Shown here in pieces: positions 41,743-52,722 of a stretch of 64,000 nucleotides of DNA. The notes beneath the pieces are model-generated. The model was not told the DNA's origin. It saw only the letters and a list, made by a program, of their open reading frames with translations, and ran no database searches. This stretch comes from Xanthomonas sp. 3793 (lineage in GTDB: Bacteria > Pseudomonadota > Gammaproteobacteria > Xanthomonadales > Xanthomonadaceae): the NCBI RefSeq assembly GCF_024806835.1, contig NZ_JANTYU010000001.1, positions 372,001 to 436,000 of the forward strand, in the 5' to 3' direction. A program made the position numbers and the translations under genes. How positions within the stretch are numbered: the first letter of the stretch is position 1; every line of letters starts with the position of its first letter.

Positions 41743-43008
41743 ATGTCTGTTGTCACTGCCGCCTCGTCCTTGTCCGCCCAATCGCGTGGGCGCGCCCTGG
41801 TGCTGGCCGCCATTTTGTTGTCCGCCTTCAACTTGCGTACGGCGGTAACGTCGTTGACCCCGTTGCTGGAACGCATTGCCGGCGAATACGGGTTCGGGGC
41901 GCCGACCATGGGCGCGCTCGGCATGTTGCCCACTGCCGCATTTGCGCTGACCGGCGTTGCAACGCCTGCGGTGCTGCGTCGCTACGGGCTGCTGCGCACC
42001 GCACTGGTATCGATGGCGCTGGCCACGCTGGGGCTGATGGTGCGACCACTGCTGCCGGGCACCGGCGGGCTGTTGACCGGTTCGCTGGTGGCGCTGGCCG
42101 GCATGGGCATGGGGAATGTGGTGCTGCCGCCGTTGGTGAAACGCTACTTCGGCGACCGCGTGGGGCGGGTCAGCACGCTGTACATCACCGTGCTGCAGGT
42201 CGGCACCCTGCTGCCGGCGTTGATGGCGGTGCCGGTGGCCGATGCGCTGGGCTGGCGCAGCTCGATGGTGGTGTGGGTGTTGCCGGCACTGCTGGCCCTG
42301 GTGGCCTGGGCGCTGGTGCAGGCCAGCCAGGGCCGCCCGCGCGCTACCGGACCGGCACCGGTCACGCCCACCTCCGAAGCCGAAGGCCGGGTCGCACGCA
42401 CCGCCCTGGGCTGGAGCATGGCGATCACCTTCGGCATGACCTCGCTGGTGACCTATTCGATGTTCACCTGGCTGCCCACGCTGCTGCGCGAAGCCGGCGC
42501 CTCGCCCGCGTTCGGCGGCACCATGGTGGCGCTGTTCGCCGCGCTCGGCATGGTCGGCGCATTGACCATGCCGGCCTTGGCAGTGCGCATGCGTAACCCG
42601 TTCCCGATCGTGTTGCTGTGCGCGGCCTGCCACCTGGTCGCGTTTGCCGGGCTGTGGTGGGCACCGCTGGCGGCGCCGATCCTGTGGGTGACCTTGCTCG
42701 GCCTGGGGCCGAGCACGTTTCCGCTGGCGCTGGTGCTGGTCAACCAACGCAGCCGCACGGCCGCCGGGTCGGCCGCGCTCTCCGGGTTCTCGCAGGGCAT
42801 GGGCTATGCGGTGAGTTGCCTGGGGCCGTTTCTGTTCGGCTGGCTGCATGCGCACAGCGGCGGCTGGAGCTCGCCGTTCGTGTTTCTGGTGATCTGCATC
42901 GTGGTGCAGCTGGGCGCCGCCTGGGTGGTGTGCCGCCCGCAGTTGCTGGAAGACGTGTGGGCGCCGCCGGCGCGCGGCGCCCGTGGGCTCAACGCACCGG
43001 CAGACTGA
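41743..43008 (+). CDS. CynX/NimT-family MFS transporter
   Basis: Major facilitator protein of 421 residues with about twelve membrane segments. LRTAVTSLTPLLERI near the start, GMGMGNVVLPPLVKRYF in the middle and LGLGPSTFPLALVLVNQRSR in the second half are typical of the family named after the E. coli cyanate transporter CynX and the nitroimidazole transporter NimT. Substrates in this family vary and none can be assigned here; no cyanase gene is nearby. The ATG at 41743 (MSVVTAASSLSAQ) is chosen over an upstream in-frame ATG that lies inside the terminator. Its end overlaps the end of the convergent hydrolase gene by 20 bases. Confidence 0.85.
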   Translation: MSVVTAASSLSAQSRGRALVLAAILLSAFNLRTAVTSLTPLLERIAGEYGFGAPTMGALGMLPTAAFALTGVATPAVLRRYGLLRTALVSMALATLGLMVRPLLPGTGGLLTGSLVALAGMGMGNVVLPPLVKRYFGDRVGRVSTLYITVLQVGTLLPALMAVPVADALGWRSSMVVWVLPALLALVAWALVQASQGRPRATGPAPVTPTSEAEGRVARTALGWSMAITFGMTSLVTYSMFTWLPTLLREAGASPAFGGTMVALFAALGMVGALTMPALAVRMRNPFPIVLLCAACHLVAFAGLWWAPLAAPILWVTLLGLGPSTFPLALVLVNQRSRTAAGSAALSGFSQGMGYAVSCLGPFLFGWLHAHSGGWSSPFVFLVICIVVQLGAAWVVCRPQLLEDVWAPPARGARGLNAPAD

Positions 43009-44902
43009 TGTAGCTGGGCTGCTCCGGCGTCACGTAAACGCGCTGGGTAGCCTTTTGATAATCACCCGGCTTGGCGAAGAAGATATTCGGCACGTAGGTT
43101 TGCGGGTTGCGGTCGTAGAGCGGGAACAGGCTGGATTGCACCTGCACCATCACCCGGTGGCCTTTCTGGAAGGTGTGGTTGGCGGTGGGCAGGCCGAATT
43201 CGAACGCCAGCGGCTGATTGGACGCCAGCGGCTTGGGCGCGCTGAAACTCTCGCGATAGCGGCCGCGGAAGATCGCCAGCGAGACCGGCAACTCGTAGCC
43301 ACCCATCTTGGGGGTGGACGCCATCTCGTCCGGATACACGTCGATCAGCTTGACCACCCAGTCGCTGTCGCTGCCGCTGGTGGAGGCCTGCAGATGCACA
43401 TCGGGCGCACCGGCGATCTGCAACGGCTCGGTCAGCGGCTCGGTGACGAAGGTCAGCACATCCGGGCGTCCGTCCACAAAGCGTTGGTCGTGGACCAGCC
43501 AGGTGGTCCACATGCTGCGGTCGGCAAAATCCACCGGGCGCGGCGCGAACGGCACCGGCTTGGCTGGATCGGAAACGTATTCTTCAAACGCGCCCTGCCC
43601 TGCAGCGGGCTTGTCGAAGGACAGCTTGCCGCCGGCCTGCAGATACAGCGGTTTGCTCGCCGACGCACAGCCCTTGGCGCAACTGCGCGGCCAGGACTGC
43701 AGGCGATCCCAGCGGTTCTCGCCGGTGTCGTAGATGAACACCGGCGGCGTGCTCGCCTTGGGCGCGCCATCGACCAGGTATTGATCGAAGAACGGGCGCA
43801 GCACATCGCGACGAAACTGACGCGCGGTGTCGCCATCGAAATTCAATGCGCCCAGGGAGCTGCCGTCGTAGTTCACCTGGCTGTGCCGCCATGGCCCCAT
43901 CACCAGATAGTTGAGCGTGTTGCGCTTGTCGCGCGGCTCCATCGCCGCGTAGCTGTGGATCGCGCCCCACATGTCTTCCTGGTCCCACAGCCCCTGCAGC
44001 CACATCGTGGGCACCTTGAGCGGCGTGCGCGCCATCACCTTGTCCAGCGCCTGCTCCTGCCAGAACGCATCGTACGCCGCGTGCTCGGTGAGCTTGTGCC
44101 ACCACGGCAACTGCTCCAGCCCGGCGGCCTTGGCGAAGTCCCCGGCCGAGCCGGCCTGCAGGAAATTGCTGTAATCGTCCTGCCCCTGGCGCGGGATGCC
44201 GGCCCCCTTGCCGCGCTTGCTGAGCTGGCCGGTGAAGTAGTCGAAGTTGACCTGGCGGAACGCGCCGTAGTTGAACCAGTCGTCGCCCATCCAGCCATCG
44301 ATCATCGGGCTTTCCGGCGCGGCCACCTTCAACGCCGGATGCGGGTTGGTCAGTGCCATCACCACGGTGAAGCCTTCGTAGGACGAGCCGATCATGCCGA
44401 CCTTGCCGTTGGATTCGGTCACGTTCTTGACCAGCCAGTCGATGGTGTCCCACGCATCGGTGGCGTGGTCCACGTCGCCGGGATTAAGCGCGCCGCGCAG
44501 CGGGCGGGTCATCACGTAGTCGCCCTCGGAGCCGTACTTGCCGCGTACATCCTGGAACACGCGGATGTAGCCGCCTTCCACGAAGACGTCGTCGCCGGGC
44601 GGCAGCAGGTCCTTCATATGCGGCGAGGCCAGGCGCTCGCTACGGCCGCTGGCGTCGTATGGCGTGCGCGTCAGCACCATCGGCGCGTTGCGTGCGCCCT
44701 TGGGCACCACGATCACGGTGTGCAGCTTCACGCCATCGCGCATCGGAATCATGACCTCGCGCTTGACGTAGTCGTTGGCAGCCTCGCTTGCCACGAACGG
44801 CTTGCCGGTGATGTCCGGCGTCATCGGCGAGGTCTGGGCGAAGGCACTGCCGGTGGCGGCGGCAATGGCGGTGGCGAGCAGGCAGACAGCAAGGCGGCGC
44901 AT
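42989..44902 (-). CDS. Alpha-amino-acid ester hydrolase (secreted, CocE/NonD family)
   Basis: Secreted serine hydrolase of 637 residues with a signal peptide (MRRLAVCLLATAIAAATGSA then FAQ). Every functional residue I recall from the crystallised X. citri enzyme is present at the same number: catalytic Ser174 in GSSYEGF, Asp307 and His340 (GPWRHSQ), plus the carboxylate cluster Asp208, Glu309 and Asp310 (WDQEDMWG) that binds the substrate's alpha-amino group. The enzyme hydrolyses esters and amides of alpha-amino acids and can acylate beta-lactam nuclei; its natural substrate is unclear. A C-terminal jelly-roll domain follows the hydrolase and cap domains. The gene stands alone, with 282 bases of non-coding DNA upstream and a convergent 20-base overlap downstream. 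Confidence 0.93.
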   Translation of the reverse strand: MRRLAVCLLATAIAAATGSAFAQTSPMTPDITGKPFVASEAANDYVKREVMIPMRDGVKLHTVIVVPKGARNAPMVLTRTPYDASGRSERLASPHMKDLLPPGDDVFVEGGYIRVFQDVRGKYGSEGDYVMTRPLRGALNPGDVDHATDAWDTIDWLVKNVTESNGKVGMIGSSYEGFTVVMALTNPHPALKVAAPESPMIDGWMGDDWFNYGAFRQVNFDYFTGQLSKRGKGAGIPRQGQDDYSNFLQAGSAGDFAKAAGLEQLPWWHKLTEHAAYDAFWQEQALDKVMARTPLKVPTMWLQGLWDQEDMWGAIHSYAAMEPRDKRNTLNYLVMGPWRHSQVNYDGSSLGALNFDGDTARQFRRDVLRPFFDQYLVDGAPKASTPPVFIYDTGENRWDRLQSWPRSCAKGCASASKPLYLQAGGKLSFDKPAAGQGAFEEYVSDPAKPVPFAPRPVDFADRSMWTTWLVHDQRFVDGRPDVLTFVTEPLTEPLQIAGAPDVHLQASTSGSDSDWVVKLIDVYPDEMASTPKMGGYELPVSLAIFRGRYRESFSAPKPLASNQPLAFEFGLPTANHTFQKGHRVMVQVQSSLFPLYDRNPQTYVPNIFFAKPGDYQKATQRVYVTPEQPSYISLPVR

Positions 44903-45184
44903 CGACGACTCCGGAACGTGCGGGGCAATCGACGACTGTAGTGAGGCGACAGGCTGCCGGGGGAGTGTCAAAGGTCGTGGTCGGCAGGTTGGACGTGCGC
45001 TGAGTGGCTGCGGATACGGCGGGTGTGGGCACGGTTTGCACGCACGGTGGCTGCGGACAATGGCGCAGGCAGGGCTGCGTCAGTTCGCGACGCCACGCCT
45101 CCACCACCAGGGGCGCGGCAGCGCTGCTTCAGCAGGCAAAGGATCGCTGGCGGGCCGCCACGGTCCTGGTCGGCCGCGTGCCGA

Positions 45185-46432
45185 TCAGTGACGCACCTGG
45201 CCTTCGCCACGCACCACAAAGCGCTCCACGGTCAGCGCTTCCAATCCCATCGGGCCATACGAATGCAGGCGCGTGGTCGAGATACCGATCTCCGCGCCCA
45301 GGCCGAGCTCGCCACCATCGGAGAAGCGCGAGGAAGCGTTGACCATCACCACCGCCGAGCGCAGTGCATGCACGAAACGCTCGGCGTTTGCGGCGTCCTC
45401 GGTGGCGATCACTTCGGTATGGTCCGAGCCGTACTGGCGAATGTGGGCCAGTGCGGTGTCAAGATCCGGCACGATTCGGATCGCCAGGATCAGATCCAGA
45501 TACTCTGCGGCATAGTCGTCGTCGCTGGCAGGCGCGATCTCGGGCACCACCGCACGCGTTGCCGCGTCGCCACGCAGCTCCACGTTGCGCGCACGCATCG
45601 CAGCGGCTGCCAGCGGCAGGAAGCGCTCGGCGATGTCTGCATGCACCAACAGCGTTTCCAGCGAATTGCAGGCCGATGGCCGGCTCGCCTTGCCGTCGAC
45701 CAACAGGCGCACGGCACGCTCCACATCGGCCGAGGCATCCACAAACAGATGGCACACGCCCTTGTAATGCTTGATCACCGGCACGCGCGCGTGTTCGGCG
45801 ACAAAGCGGATGAGCCCTTCCCCACCACGCGGAATCGCCAGGTCGATGATGTCGCTGAGCTGCAACAGCTCCAGCATGGTCTCGCGACGCAGATCCTCGA
45901 CCAGCGTCAAAGCCGCTTCCGGCACACCCGCCGCACGCAATGCACCCTGCAATGCGCGCGCAATTGCGGTGTTGGAATGGATCGCCTCGGAGCCGCCACG
46001 CAGGATCACGCCATTGCCGGCCTTGATGCACAGCGCTGCCGCATCGGCGGTGACGTTGGGACGGGCCTCGTAGATCATCGCAATCACCCCCAGCGGCACG
46101 CGCACCTTCTGCACGCGGATGCCGTTGGGGCGCGTGTCGTCGCGTGTGACCTGACCGACCGGGTCCGGCAACTGCGCCACCTCGCGCAATGCCGCCGCGA
46201 TGCCGGCCAGGCGCACCTGGTCCAGCGCCAGCCGGTCGAGCATGGCTGTGCCGGTGCCTTTGGCGCGAGCGGCGTCAAGATCGCGCGCGTTTGCGGCAAG
46301 GATCAACGCGGCATCGGCTTCCAGTGCGGCAGCCATCGCGTCGAGCAGATCCTGCTTGGCCTGCGCGGAAAGTTGCGAGAGCACCTGCGCGGCCTCCCGG
46401 CACTGCAGGGCCAGCATTTTCATTTCGGACAT
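45185..46432 (-). CDS. proA: Gamma-glutamyl phosphate reductase
   Basis: Second enzyme of proline synthesis: NADPH-dependent reduction of glutamyl-5-phosphate to glutamate semialdehyde. 415 residues, normal length. The aldehyde-dehydrogenase-like fold shows [20 protein letters not shown], the catalytic cysteine in [13 protein letters not shown], and [20 protein letters not shown] near the end. Start at the ATG at 46432 ([10 protein letters not shown]). It lies 185 bases after proB on the same strand, a wider gap than elsewhere in the cluster, so it could have its own promoter; I see no clear one. Confidence 0.95.
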   Translation of the reverse strand: MSEMKMLALQCREAAQVLSQLSAQAKQDLLDAMAAALEADAALILAANARDLDAARAKGTGTAMLDRLALDQVRLAGIAAALREVAQLPDPVGQVTRDDTRPNGIRVQKVRVPLGVIAMIYEARPNVTADAAALCIKAGNGVILRGGSEAIHSNTAIARALQGALRAAGVPEAALTLVEDLRRETMLELLQLSDIIDLAIPRGGEGLIRFVAEHARVPVIKHYKGVCHLFVDASADVERAVRLLVDGKASRPSACNSLETLLVHADIAERFLPLAAAAMRARNVELRGDAATRAVVPEIAPASDDDYAAEYLDLILAIRIVPDLDTALAHIRQYGSDHTEVIATEDAANAERFVHALRSAVVMVNASSRFSDGGELGLGAEIGISTTRLHSYGPMGLEALTVERFVVRGEGQVRH

Positions 46433-46617
46433 GGTGGGAACGTTCGGCCGTCGAGACTGCAGCAGAAAGTAGCGCAAAGCGTCGCCGAGAGCCAAAGCGG
46501 TCGCGCTTGCAACGATCTCTCGGCGCGCCGCTGCCGCAGCGCAGACGACTGGATCAGGGCGTGTGCAACGCGCTGGCTCCCGGACGAGCATGGGTAGCGC
46601 GTCGCGCTTGCGATGCG

Positions 46618-47769
46618 CTACAGCACCACCAGGTCGTCGCGATGCACCACGTTCTCCCCATAGCTGTACCCGAGCACGGACTCGATCTCGCGCGAATGGC
46701 GGCAGGCAATACGGCGGATATCCACTGCCGAATACTGGCTGACGCCGCGCGCCAGGCAGCGCTCGCCGCTGTCGTCGCGCAGACGGATCTCCACCATGTC
46801 GCCACGCCTGAAGTCGCCCTCGGCCCCGGCCACGCCGCCAGGCAACAACGATGCGCCCTTCTCGCTCAGCGCGGTCGCCGCGCCGGCATCGATCAGGATG
46901 GCACCGGCTTCCACCGGCGCATGCCGCAACCAGTACTTGCGCGCCGCAATCCGCGTGCGCGCGGCATGGATGCGCGTCCCGCATAGGCGATCCTGCGCCA
47001 GCCCGCGTACCACCTCGCTGCTGCGGCCATTGAACAGATAGGTCTCGATGCCCGCGGCGCCGGCCTTGGCGGCAGCTTCCAGCTTGGTGCGCATGCCGCC
47101 GGTGCCCACGCTGCTGCCGCTGCCGCCGGCCATCGCCATCACCTGCGGCGTGAGATCGGGGACATCGTCGAGCGGCCGCGCCAACGGGTTGCTGCGCGGG
47201 TCGGCGCTGTACAGGCCGTCGATATCGGTGGCGATGAACAAGGCATCGGCATCGACCAATGCGGCGACGATCGCCGCCAGATTGTCGTTATCGCCCAGCT
47301 TGAGCTCGTCCACCGATACGGTGTCGTTTTCGTTGACCACCGGCAGCGCTCCAAGCCGCAACAACTCGCCCAAGGTAGCGCGTGCATTGAGATAACGGCG
47401 ACGGTTGCGCAGGTCGTCGTGGGTCAGCAACACCTGCGCCACCGGGCGCTCGAAAAAGCGTTGCCAGAGCGCGATCAATTGCGCCTGCCCCAGCGCAGCC
47501 AGTGCCTGCCGCGCGGCGATCGGCGCGCCGGCCTCGGCAGCTTTGGGCAGGATTGCCCGGCCGGCCGCCACCGCGCCCGACGACACGATCACCAGCTCCC
47601 GCCCGGCGGCCAGATTGGCCGACACGAACTGCGCCAGACCCAGCGCAAAGCGGGGCGACAGGCCACCACCGTCTGCGGCCAGCAGGCTGCTGCCGACCTT
47701 GAGCACCGCACGCCGCCACGGCGGCAGCGCTTGCTCGGTGAACGGCGAGGTGTTCGCAGGCGTGGTCAT
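46618..47769 (-). CDS. proB: Glutamate 5-kinase with C-terminal PUA domain
   Basis: First, feedback-controlled step of proline synthesis. 383 residues: an amino-acid kinase domain ([58 protein letters not shown]) followed from about residue 290 by a PUA domain ([20 protein letters not shown]). It begins 13 bases after the yciI-like gene, so it belongs to the same transcript as the upstream arginine genes. The link is metabolically sensible because both pathways draw on glutamate. Confidence 0.95.
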   Translation of the reverse strand: MTTPANTSPFTEQALPPWRRAVLKVGSSLLAADGGGLSPRFALGLAQFVSANLAAGRELVIVSSGAVAAGRAILPKAAEAGAPIAARQALAALGQAQLIALWQRFFERPVAQVLLTHDDLRNRRRYLNARATLGELLRLGALPVVNENDTVSVDELKLGDNDNLAAIVAALVDADALFIATDIDGLYSADPRSNPLARPLDDVPDLTPQVMAMAGGSGSSVGTGGMRTKLEAAAKAGAAGIETYLFNGRSSEVVRGLAQDRLCGTRIHAARTRIAARKYWLRHAPVEAGAILIDAGAATALSEKGASLLPGGVAGAEGDFRRGDMVEIRLRDDSGERCLARGVSQYSAVDIRRIACRHSREIESVLGYSYGENVVHRDDLVVL

Positions 47770-47782
47770 CGTGGCGAAATGC

Positions 47783-48043
47783 TCAGTGCGTCTTCCATTC
47801 GTGGACGGTCAGCGTGGAGGCATCGCGCAGCACCAGCGGATCGCGTGCCACGATCTGCTGCGCCTGCTCCAGGCTGTCCACGTTGACCAGCACGTAGGCG
47901 CCGCCGCTGCCGTCGCTGAAGCCGCCGGTCAGTTCCAGCTGCCCCGCCGCCCGCAGCGTATCGAGAAATGCGCGATGCGCCTCCACCACATCCGCCGGAA
48001 AGTGCGGCTTGCGCATCGCCAGCACCAGATAGCGCATCGACAT
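47783..48043 (-). CDS. YciI-family small protein
   Basis: 86 residues of the YciI/DGPF fold (ferredoxin-like): MRYLVLAMRKPHFPADVVEA at the start, RAFLDTLRAAGQLELTGGFSD, then AYVLVNVDSLEQAQQIVARD. YciI-like proteins are small dimers, some with hydrolase activity; the role of this one is unknown. Its ATG shares one base with the stop of the preceding cupin gene (TGATG), so it is likely translated by reinitiation. An ATG two codons in is an alternative start. Confidence 0.85.
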   Translation of the reverse strand: MSMRYLVLAMRKPHFPADVVEAHRAFLDTLRAAGQLELTGGFSDGSGGAYVLVNVDSLEQAQQIVARDPLVLRDASTLTVHEWKTH

Positions 48044-48396
48044 CAGCCGGCCTCCTTGTCGGGTGTTGCCTCGCTACGACCGAACGGGGTGGAAATCACC
48101 AGGAAGCGCGCTTCCATCGCGGACAGGTTATGCATCTGATGGGTGGAACCGGGCGGCACATGCAAGCCCTGCCCCACGCGCAACACATGCTGTGCGCCGT
48201 CCAGCTGCAGCATCACCTCGCCGGCCAGCACATAGAAGAAATGCCGCGCGCGACTATGCCGATGGCGCAACTCTGCAGCGCCTGGCGGCATGTGTTCCTC
48301 GAGCACGCTCAAGTTGGGGTCGCGCAACAGGTGCCAGCCGTGGCTGGCTTCGCCCCAGGGGTAATGCTCGGCGGTGTCGGTGCTGATCATGGCCAT
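48043..48396 (-). CDS. Small cupin-domain protein
   Basis: 117 residues forming a single cupin. Motif 1 appears as HRHSRARHFFYVLAGEVMLQ with the two usual metal-ligand histidines, and motif 2 as GQGLHVPPGSTHQMHN with a further histidine. The start at 48396 ([16 protein letters not shown]) overlaps the argH stop by one base (TGATG). Between argH and proB it is an odd member of an amino-acid cluster. Its function is unknown; single cupins may be enzymes or small-molecule sensors. Confidence 0.85.
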   Translation of the reverse strand: MAMISTDTAEHYPWGEASHGWHLLRDPNLSVLEEHMPPGAAELRHRHSRARHFFYVLAGEVMLQLDGAQHVLRVGQGLHVPPGSTHQMHNLSAMEARFLVISTPFGRSEATPDKEAG

Positions 48397-49691
48397 CAGA
48401 GCAGGGCCTCCCATCGGGCACGCAGCACGTCCAGCTGCAGGTCCGCTGCGGCACCTGGCGAGACGCGTGCAGCCAGGCTGCCTTCCGGCGTGCGCCCCTG
48501 CCCTGCGGTTTCCGATGCTTCCGCTGCAGCCTTGTAGGCATCGCGGAACGGCACGCCGGCCACGGCCGCTTCCACTGCCACGTCGGTGGCGTACATGCCC
48601 GAGTCGATCGCCGCATGCAGCTTGTCCGGGCGCCATTCCAGATTGGCGAGCAGCGCCGGCAACAGTTCCAGCGCGGCCAGGCCACGGCCGAAACCATGCA
48701 CGATGGCGCCCTTGCTGCTCTGCAGATCGCGGTGGTAACCGGACGGCAGCGACAGCAGCTGTTCGATCTCGGTCCGCGCGGCCGCCACGCTGGCATGGGT
48801 GGCGCGCATCAGTTCGATGACATCGGGGTTGCGCTTGTTCGGCATGATCGAGCTGCCGGTGGTGTACTGCGCCGGCAACGCGACAAACGCAAATTCGCCG
48901 CTGGTGAACAGCGACAGATCCCAGGCGATACGCCGCAAGTCCAGGGTGGCGCTGCCAAGCGCCTCGAGTGCGGCCAGCTCGTACTTGCCGCGCGACAGTT
49001 GCGCGTAGATCGGCGAGACCTGCAGACGTGCAAAACCGAGCTCGGCGGTGGTGTGCGCGCGGTCCAGCGGCAGATTGACGCCATACCCGGCAGCGGTGCC
49101 GAGCGGGTTGCTGTCCACCAGGTGCAAGGTGCCGGTCGCGCGCACGGCATTATCGATAAACGCTTCTGCCCAACCGGCCCACCACATGCCCGCCGACGAC
49201 ACCACCGCACGCTGGATATGCGTGTAACCCGGCACCGGCAATGCGGCTTCGGCCTGCGCGCGATCCAGCGCCACCTTTGCGATCTCGCCGCTGAGCTCGG
49301 CCACGCGCTGCAGTTTGTCCTTCAACCATAGCCGCGTTGCGACCAGGATCTGATCGTTGCGACTGCGTCCGGTGTGGATCTTGCGGCCGGCATCGCCCAG
49401 GCGCTCGGTCAGGCGTGCTTCGATCGCCGAATGGCAATCTTCGTACTGGGCATCGAGCACGAACGCGCCGCTACGGAAATCGTCCGCCAACAGATCGAGT
49501 TGTTCGCTCAGGCCGCCCAGCTCCTGCAACGACAGGATGCCGATGTGCTGCAGCCCCTGTGCATGCGCCTTGCTGGCCGCGATGTCGTGCAGGAAGAACT
49601 CGCGATCCAGGATCACATCGTCGCCGGCCAGGAAGGTCTGGATTTTGGCGTCCACCGCAACACCGGGTTTTTGCCACAACAGATTGGTCAT
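48396..49691 (-). CDS. argH: Argininosuccinate lyase
   Basis: Last step of arginine synthesis: argininosuccinate to arginine and fumarate. 431 residues, slightly shorter than the usual 455-460. The fumarase/lyase-superfamily signature [12 protein letters not shown] is intact, as are HTGRSRNDQ and [10 protein letters not shown] 75-base gap separates it from argC upstream; downstream it shares a TGATG junction with the cupin gene. Confidence 0.95.
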   Translation of the reverse strand: MTNLLWQKPGVAVDAKIQTFLAGDDVILDREFFLHDIAASKAHAQGLQHIGILSLQELGGLSEQLDLLADDFRSGAFVLDAQYEDCHSAIEARLTERLGDAGRKIHTGRSRNDQILVATRLWLKDKLQRVAELSGEIAKVALDRAQAEAALPVPGYTHIQRAVVSSAGMWWAGWAEAFIDNAVRATGTLHLVDSNPLGTAAGYGVNLPLDRAHTTAELGFARLQVSPIYAQLSRGKYELAALEALGSATLDLRRIAWDLSLFTSGEFAFVALPAQYTTGSSIMPNKRNPDVIELMRATHASVAAARTEIEQLLSLPSGYHRDLQSSKGAIVHGFGRGLAALELLPALLANLEWRPDKLHAAIDSGMYATDVAVEAAVAGVPFRDAYKAAAEASETAGQGRTPEGSLAARVSPGAAADLQLDVLRARWEALL

Positions 49692-49766
49692 CGGAAAGCG
49701 TCTCGAAGTAAAGCGTCAGGTTAAATCCCCGCACATGGCGGTGCAGGCTTCTGCGAGGGACTCGCA

Positions 49767-50717
49767 TCAACACATCGCGGTCAACTCGTCCCAGCCCAAT
49801 GCCAGGTTGAGGTTCTGCATCGCCTGGGTCGCCGCGCCCTTGAGCAGGTTGTCCAGCGTCGCCACCACCACCACCCGCTTGTTGCCGGGCGCCAGGGTGA
49901 TGCCGCCGATCTGCACGCCGTGCTTGCCGGCAATGCGGCTCACCCACGGCGCCTCGTCGACAAGCTCGACCAGCGGCTCGCCCGCATACCGCTGCGCATA
50001 GCGGGCCTGGATCTGCTCGCGTGTCAGCGCTTGCTGCAGCCACAGGTTGACGGTCATGGTGATGCCACGGAAATGCGGCGCCACGTGCGGCATGAACTCC
50101 ACCGGCACGCCAAGCTGCGCCGACACTTCGCGCTCGTGCATGTGGTTGGTCAGCGCATACGGCATCAGGTTATCGGCGAGCAGCTCGGGGTTGTTCTTGT
50201 CCGACGGCGTGGTGCCCGCACCGGAATAGCCGGACACGCCAAAGCATTGCGGCGGGCCGGCCAGCTGATCCAGCAAGGGGGTGATCGCCAGCTGCATCGC
50301 GGTGGCATAGCAGCCAGGGTTGCTGATACGGCGCTGCCCCGCATACCTGCCACGGGTGAGCTCGGGCAAGCCGTAATACCACGCCGGGTCGAAACGATAG
50401 TCCGCCGACAGATCGATCAGCAGCGTCTGCGGCCGGCTCGCGTCGATTGCGGCAACGAACGGCTCGGCCTTGCCGTTGGGCAGCGCCAGGATCACCACGT
50501 CGGCGGCCTTGGCGGCCACCGCGTCGGCGTCCAGGCTTTCGAACCGCAGATCGCCGCGATAACCGTCGTTGTGGTCGGCCACGGCCTGCCCGGCCAGTTC
50601 GCGCGATGACACGAACACCAACTGCAGGTGCGGATGCGCCGCCACCAGCTTGATCAATTCCGAACCGGTATGCCCGCGGGCACCAACGATGCCGATGGTT
50701 GTTGCTTGAGCACTCAT
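49767..50717 (-). CDS. argC: N-acetyl-gamma-glutamyl-phosphate reductase
   Basis: NADPH-dependent reduction of N-acetylglutamyl phosphate to the semialdehyde. 316 residues. The nucleotide-binding start is [18 protein letters not shown], the catalytic cysteine lies in [15 protein letters not shown], and [17 protein letters not shown] is the downstream hallmark. The ATG at 50717 overlaps the stop of the upstream GNAT gene by four bases (ATGA), indicating coupled translation. Confidence 0.95.
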   Translation of the reverse strand: MSAQATTIGIVGARGHTGSELIKLVAAHPHLQLVFVSSRELAGQAVADHNDGYRGDLRFESLDADAVAAKAADVVILALPNGKAEPFVAAIDASRPQTLLIDLSADYRFDPAWYYGLPELTRGRYAGQRRISNPGCYATAMQLAITPLLDQLAGPPQCFGVSGYSGAGTTPSDKNNPELLADNLMPYALTNHMHEREVSAQLGVPVEFMPHVAPHFRGITMTVNLWLQQALTREQIQARYAQRYAGEPLVELVDEAPWVSRIAGKHGVQIGGITLAPGNKRVVVVATLDNLLKGAATQAMQNLNLALGWDELTAMC

Positions 50718-51325
50718 GCGTTTGCTTCCAGGCGGAACTGCAGGTGGCGTTTCACCCCCGCCCATTCCGTATCGATGATGGAGAACACCACGGTATCGCG
50801 CGGCGTACCGTCGGCGTGGCGGGTGTGATTGCGCAGTACGCCGTCCTGCTTTGCGCCCAGCCGCGCGATCGCCGCGCGCGAGGTGTGATTGAACCAGCTG
50901 GTTTCGAACACCACGCTCAGGCAGCCCAGCGTTTCGAAGGCGTACTGCAGCAGCATCAGCTTGGCTTCGGTATTGACGCCGCTGCGCTGCACGCGCGGCG
51001 CGTACCAGGTGTAGCCGATCGACAACTTGGGCACTGTCGCATCCAGCCCGTAATAGCGTGTGCAGCCGACGACCTCACCGGCCGCATCGCGCACCGCCAG
51101 CGGCAGTGCCGTGCCCTCGGCGCGGGCCGCCATTGCCGCCGCGAGGTAGGCATCGACCTGGGCCGGTGCCGGCACCCCGGTGTACCACAGGTGCGACAGC
51201 GCACCGTCGCCCAGTGCCGCGCGCAGACCATCGGCATGCGCTGGCTGCAGCGGCTCCAGGGTTGCGTGCTGCCCGCGCAAGACGGGCATCTGGCTCCAGG
51301 CCAAGGGCAAGGCGATGGGCGTCAT
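50714..51325 (-). CDS. GNAT-family N-acetyltransferase inside the arginine cluster
   Basis: 203 residues of the RimJ/RimL branch of [24 protein letters not shown] near the start, [20 protein letters not shown] (the acetyl-CoA binding region) and [20 protein letters not shown], where 'N..S...I.rLGa' is typical of this branch. It begins 5 bases after the fused N-acetylglutamate synthase/kinase gene and its stop overlaps argC by ATGA, so it is in the middle of a tight operon. It is not needed for the known pathway, since the synthase activity is supplied by the neighbouring fusion; substrate unknown. Confidence 0.85.
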   Translation of the reverse strand: MTPIALPLAWSQMPVLRGQHATLEPLQPAHADGLRAALGDGALSHLWYTGVPAPAQVDAYLAAAMAARAEGTALPLAVRDAAGEVVGCTRYYGLDATVPKLSIGYTWYAPRVQRSGVNTEAKLMLLQYAFETLGCLSVVFETSWFNHTSRAAIARLGAKQDGVLRNHTRHADGTPRDTVVFSIIDTEWAGVKRHLQFRLEANA

Positions 51326-51330
51326 TATGC

Positions 51331-52674
51331 TCAGCCCAGGAGCGTCGGCTGGCGCGTCGCACAATGCGCCACGCAGTGCTGGATCTGCTCGAAATTCTCC
51401 AGCCCGTACCAGAACACCTTCCACTTTTCCTGCTTGATGCAGCCGTCGGATTCGGCGTAGTAGAAGATGTTGACCTGGTTGTTGTGACGCGAGCGCCAGA
51501 ACAGCTGCGGAGTTTCCTCGCGCATCACGTTCCACACTGCGCGGCCCAGGCCCTCGCCCTGCGCATCGTCGAGCACGGCAAACTTGTCCAGATAGATCAG
51601 CGCGCTTGCACCCAGCATGCCTTCGTCGGTGAGGATCACCGCGGCGCGATAGTTCTCGCTGACATAGGCACGCAACAACTTGGTGTTGCTGAAGTAATCC
51701 GGCACCAGCGTGCGGCCGAAGCTGGATTCGATCAGCGACTTCAGGCGAGGCAGATCCAGTTCGTCCCAGGAGGTCGCGCGCAACACGCGCTCGCCCCGCC
51801 GCACCAGCGTGCCCGAGCCCTTGTGGGTGAACAACTCTTTGGCCAGATCCGCCGGCCGGGTGATCGACACCGACGATTCCAGCGGCAGCCGGTCGAGCAG
51901 GTCCTTGATCTGTTCGATCTTGACCCGCATGCCGCCGTTGATCCACGGCTGCTGCATCAGATGATCGTATTCGGTGGACAGGTTGATCGAATCGATCAGC
52001 TTGCCGTCGGCATCCAGCAAACCGCCGGTACCGGTGAGGAAGATGATCTTGTACGGCTGCAGTTCCTGCACCAGTTCGTTGGCGGCGAAATCCGCATTGA
52101 CGTTGAGGATCTGCCCACTCGGCGTTTCGCCCAGGCTGGTGATCACCGGGATCGAGCCGGCCTGCAGGCTGGCTTCGATCGGCGCCAGATTCACCGCCTT
52201 GACCTCGCCGACCAGCCCATAGGTGTCACGGTCCAGATACTGCGCTTCGAACACGCCGCCGGTGATCGATGTGGCACGCGCACCGTTCTGCTGCAGCGCT
52301 TCCACCAGCTTGAGGTTGGAGGCCTGGAACACCTTGCGCACGATCGCCAGCGCTTCCGGCGACGTCACCCGCAAGCCGTTGACGGTCTGTTTTTCGATGC
52401 CCGCTGCAGACAGCTCCGCATCCAGCTGCGGGCCGGCGCCATGCAGCACGATCGGGGTCAGGCCCACCTCCTGCAGGAACGACAGCGACGAGGTCAGCGC
52501 GTCCAGGTCGTCGCGCAGCACCGCGCCGCCCACCTTGACCACCGCAAAGCGCTTGGCGTCCAGCTGCGAGAAACGCTTGAGGTACTGGCTGATTTCCTTG
52601 GCGCTGGCCATGCTCGAAAGCAGGCGCACGATGGTCTGGCGAGTCTGTTTGTGGGGCTGTGCGGAGAGGGACAT
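51331..52674 (-). CDS. argB: Bifunctional N-acetylglutamate synthase/kinase
   Basis: Fusion of 447 residues that performs the first two steps of arginine synthesis. Residues about 30-290 form the amino-acid kinase domain ([60 protein letters not shown]). The remainder is a GNAT-type acetyltransferase domain ([36 protein letters not shown]). This architecture resembles the vertebrate enzyme and is described from Xanthomonas campestris and Maricaulis maris. It is expected to be a target of arginine feedback. It lies 48 bases after argE'. Confidence 0.94.
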   Translation of the reverse strand: MSLSAQPHKQTRQTIVRLLSSMASAKEISQYLKRFSQLDAKRFAVVKVGGAVLRDDLDALTSSLSFLQEVGLTPIVLHGAGPQLDAELSAAGIEKQTVNGLRVTSPEALAIVRKVFQASNLKLVEALQQNGARATSITGGVFEAQYLDRDTYGLVGEVKAVNLAPIEASLQAGSIPVITSLGETPSGQILNVNADFAANELVQELQPYKIIFLTGTGGLLDADGKLIDSINLSTEYDHLMQQPWINGGMRVKIEQIKDLLDRLPLESSVSITRPADLAKELFTHKGSGTLVRRGERVLRATSWDELDLPRLKSLIESSFGRTLVPDYFSNTKLLRAYVSENYRAAVILTDEGMLGASALIYLDKFAVLDDAQGEGLGRAVWNVMREETPQLFWRSRHNNQVNIFYYAESDGCIKQEKWKVFWYGLENFEQIQHCVAHCATRQPTLLG

Positions 52675-52722
52675 TGCGGTGATCGATAGGAGGAATGGCC
52701 GCGCCAGGCGCGGAACGCGGCG

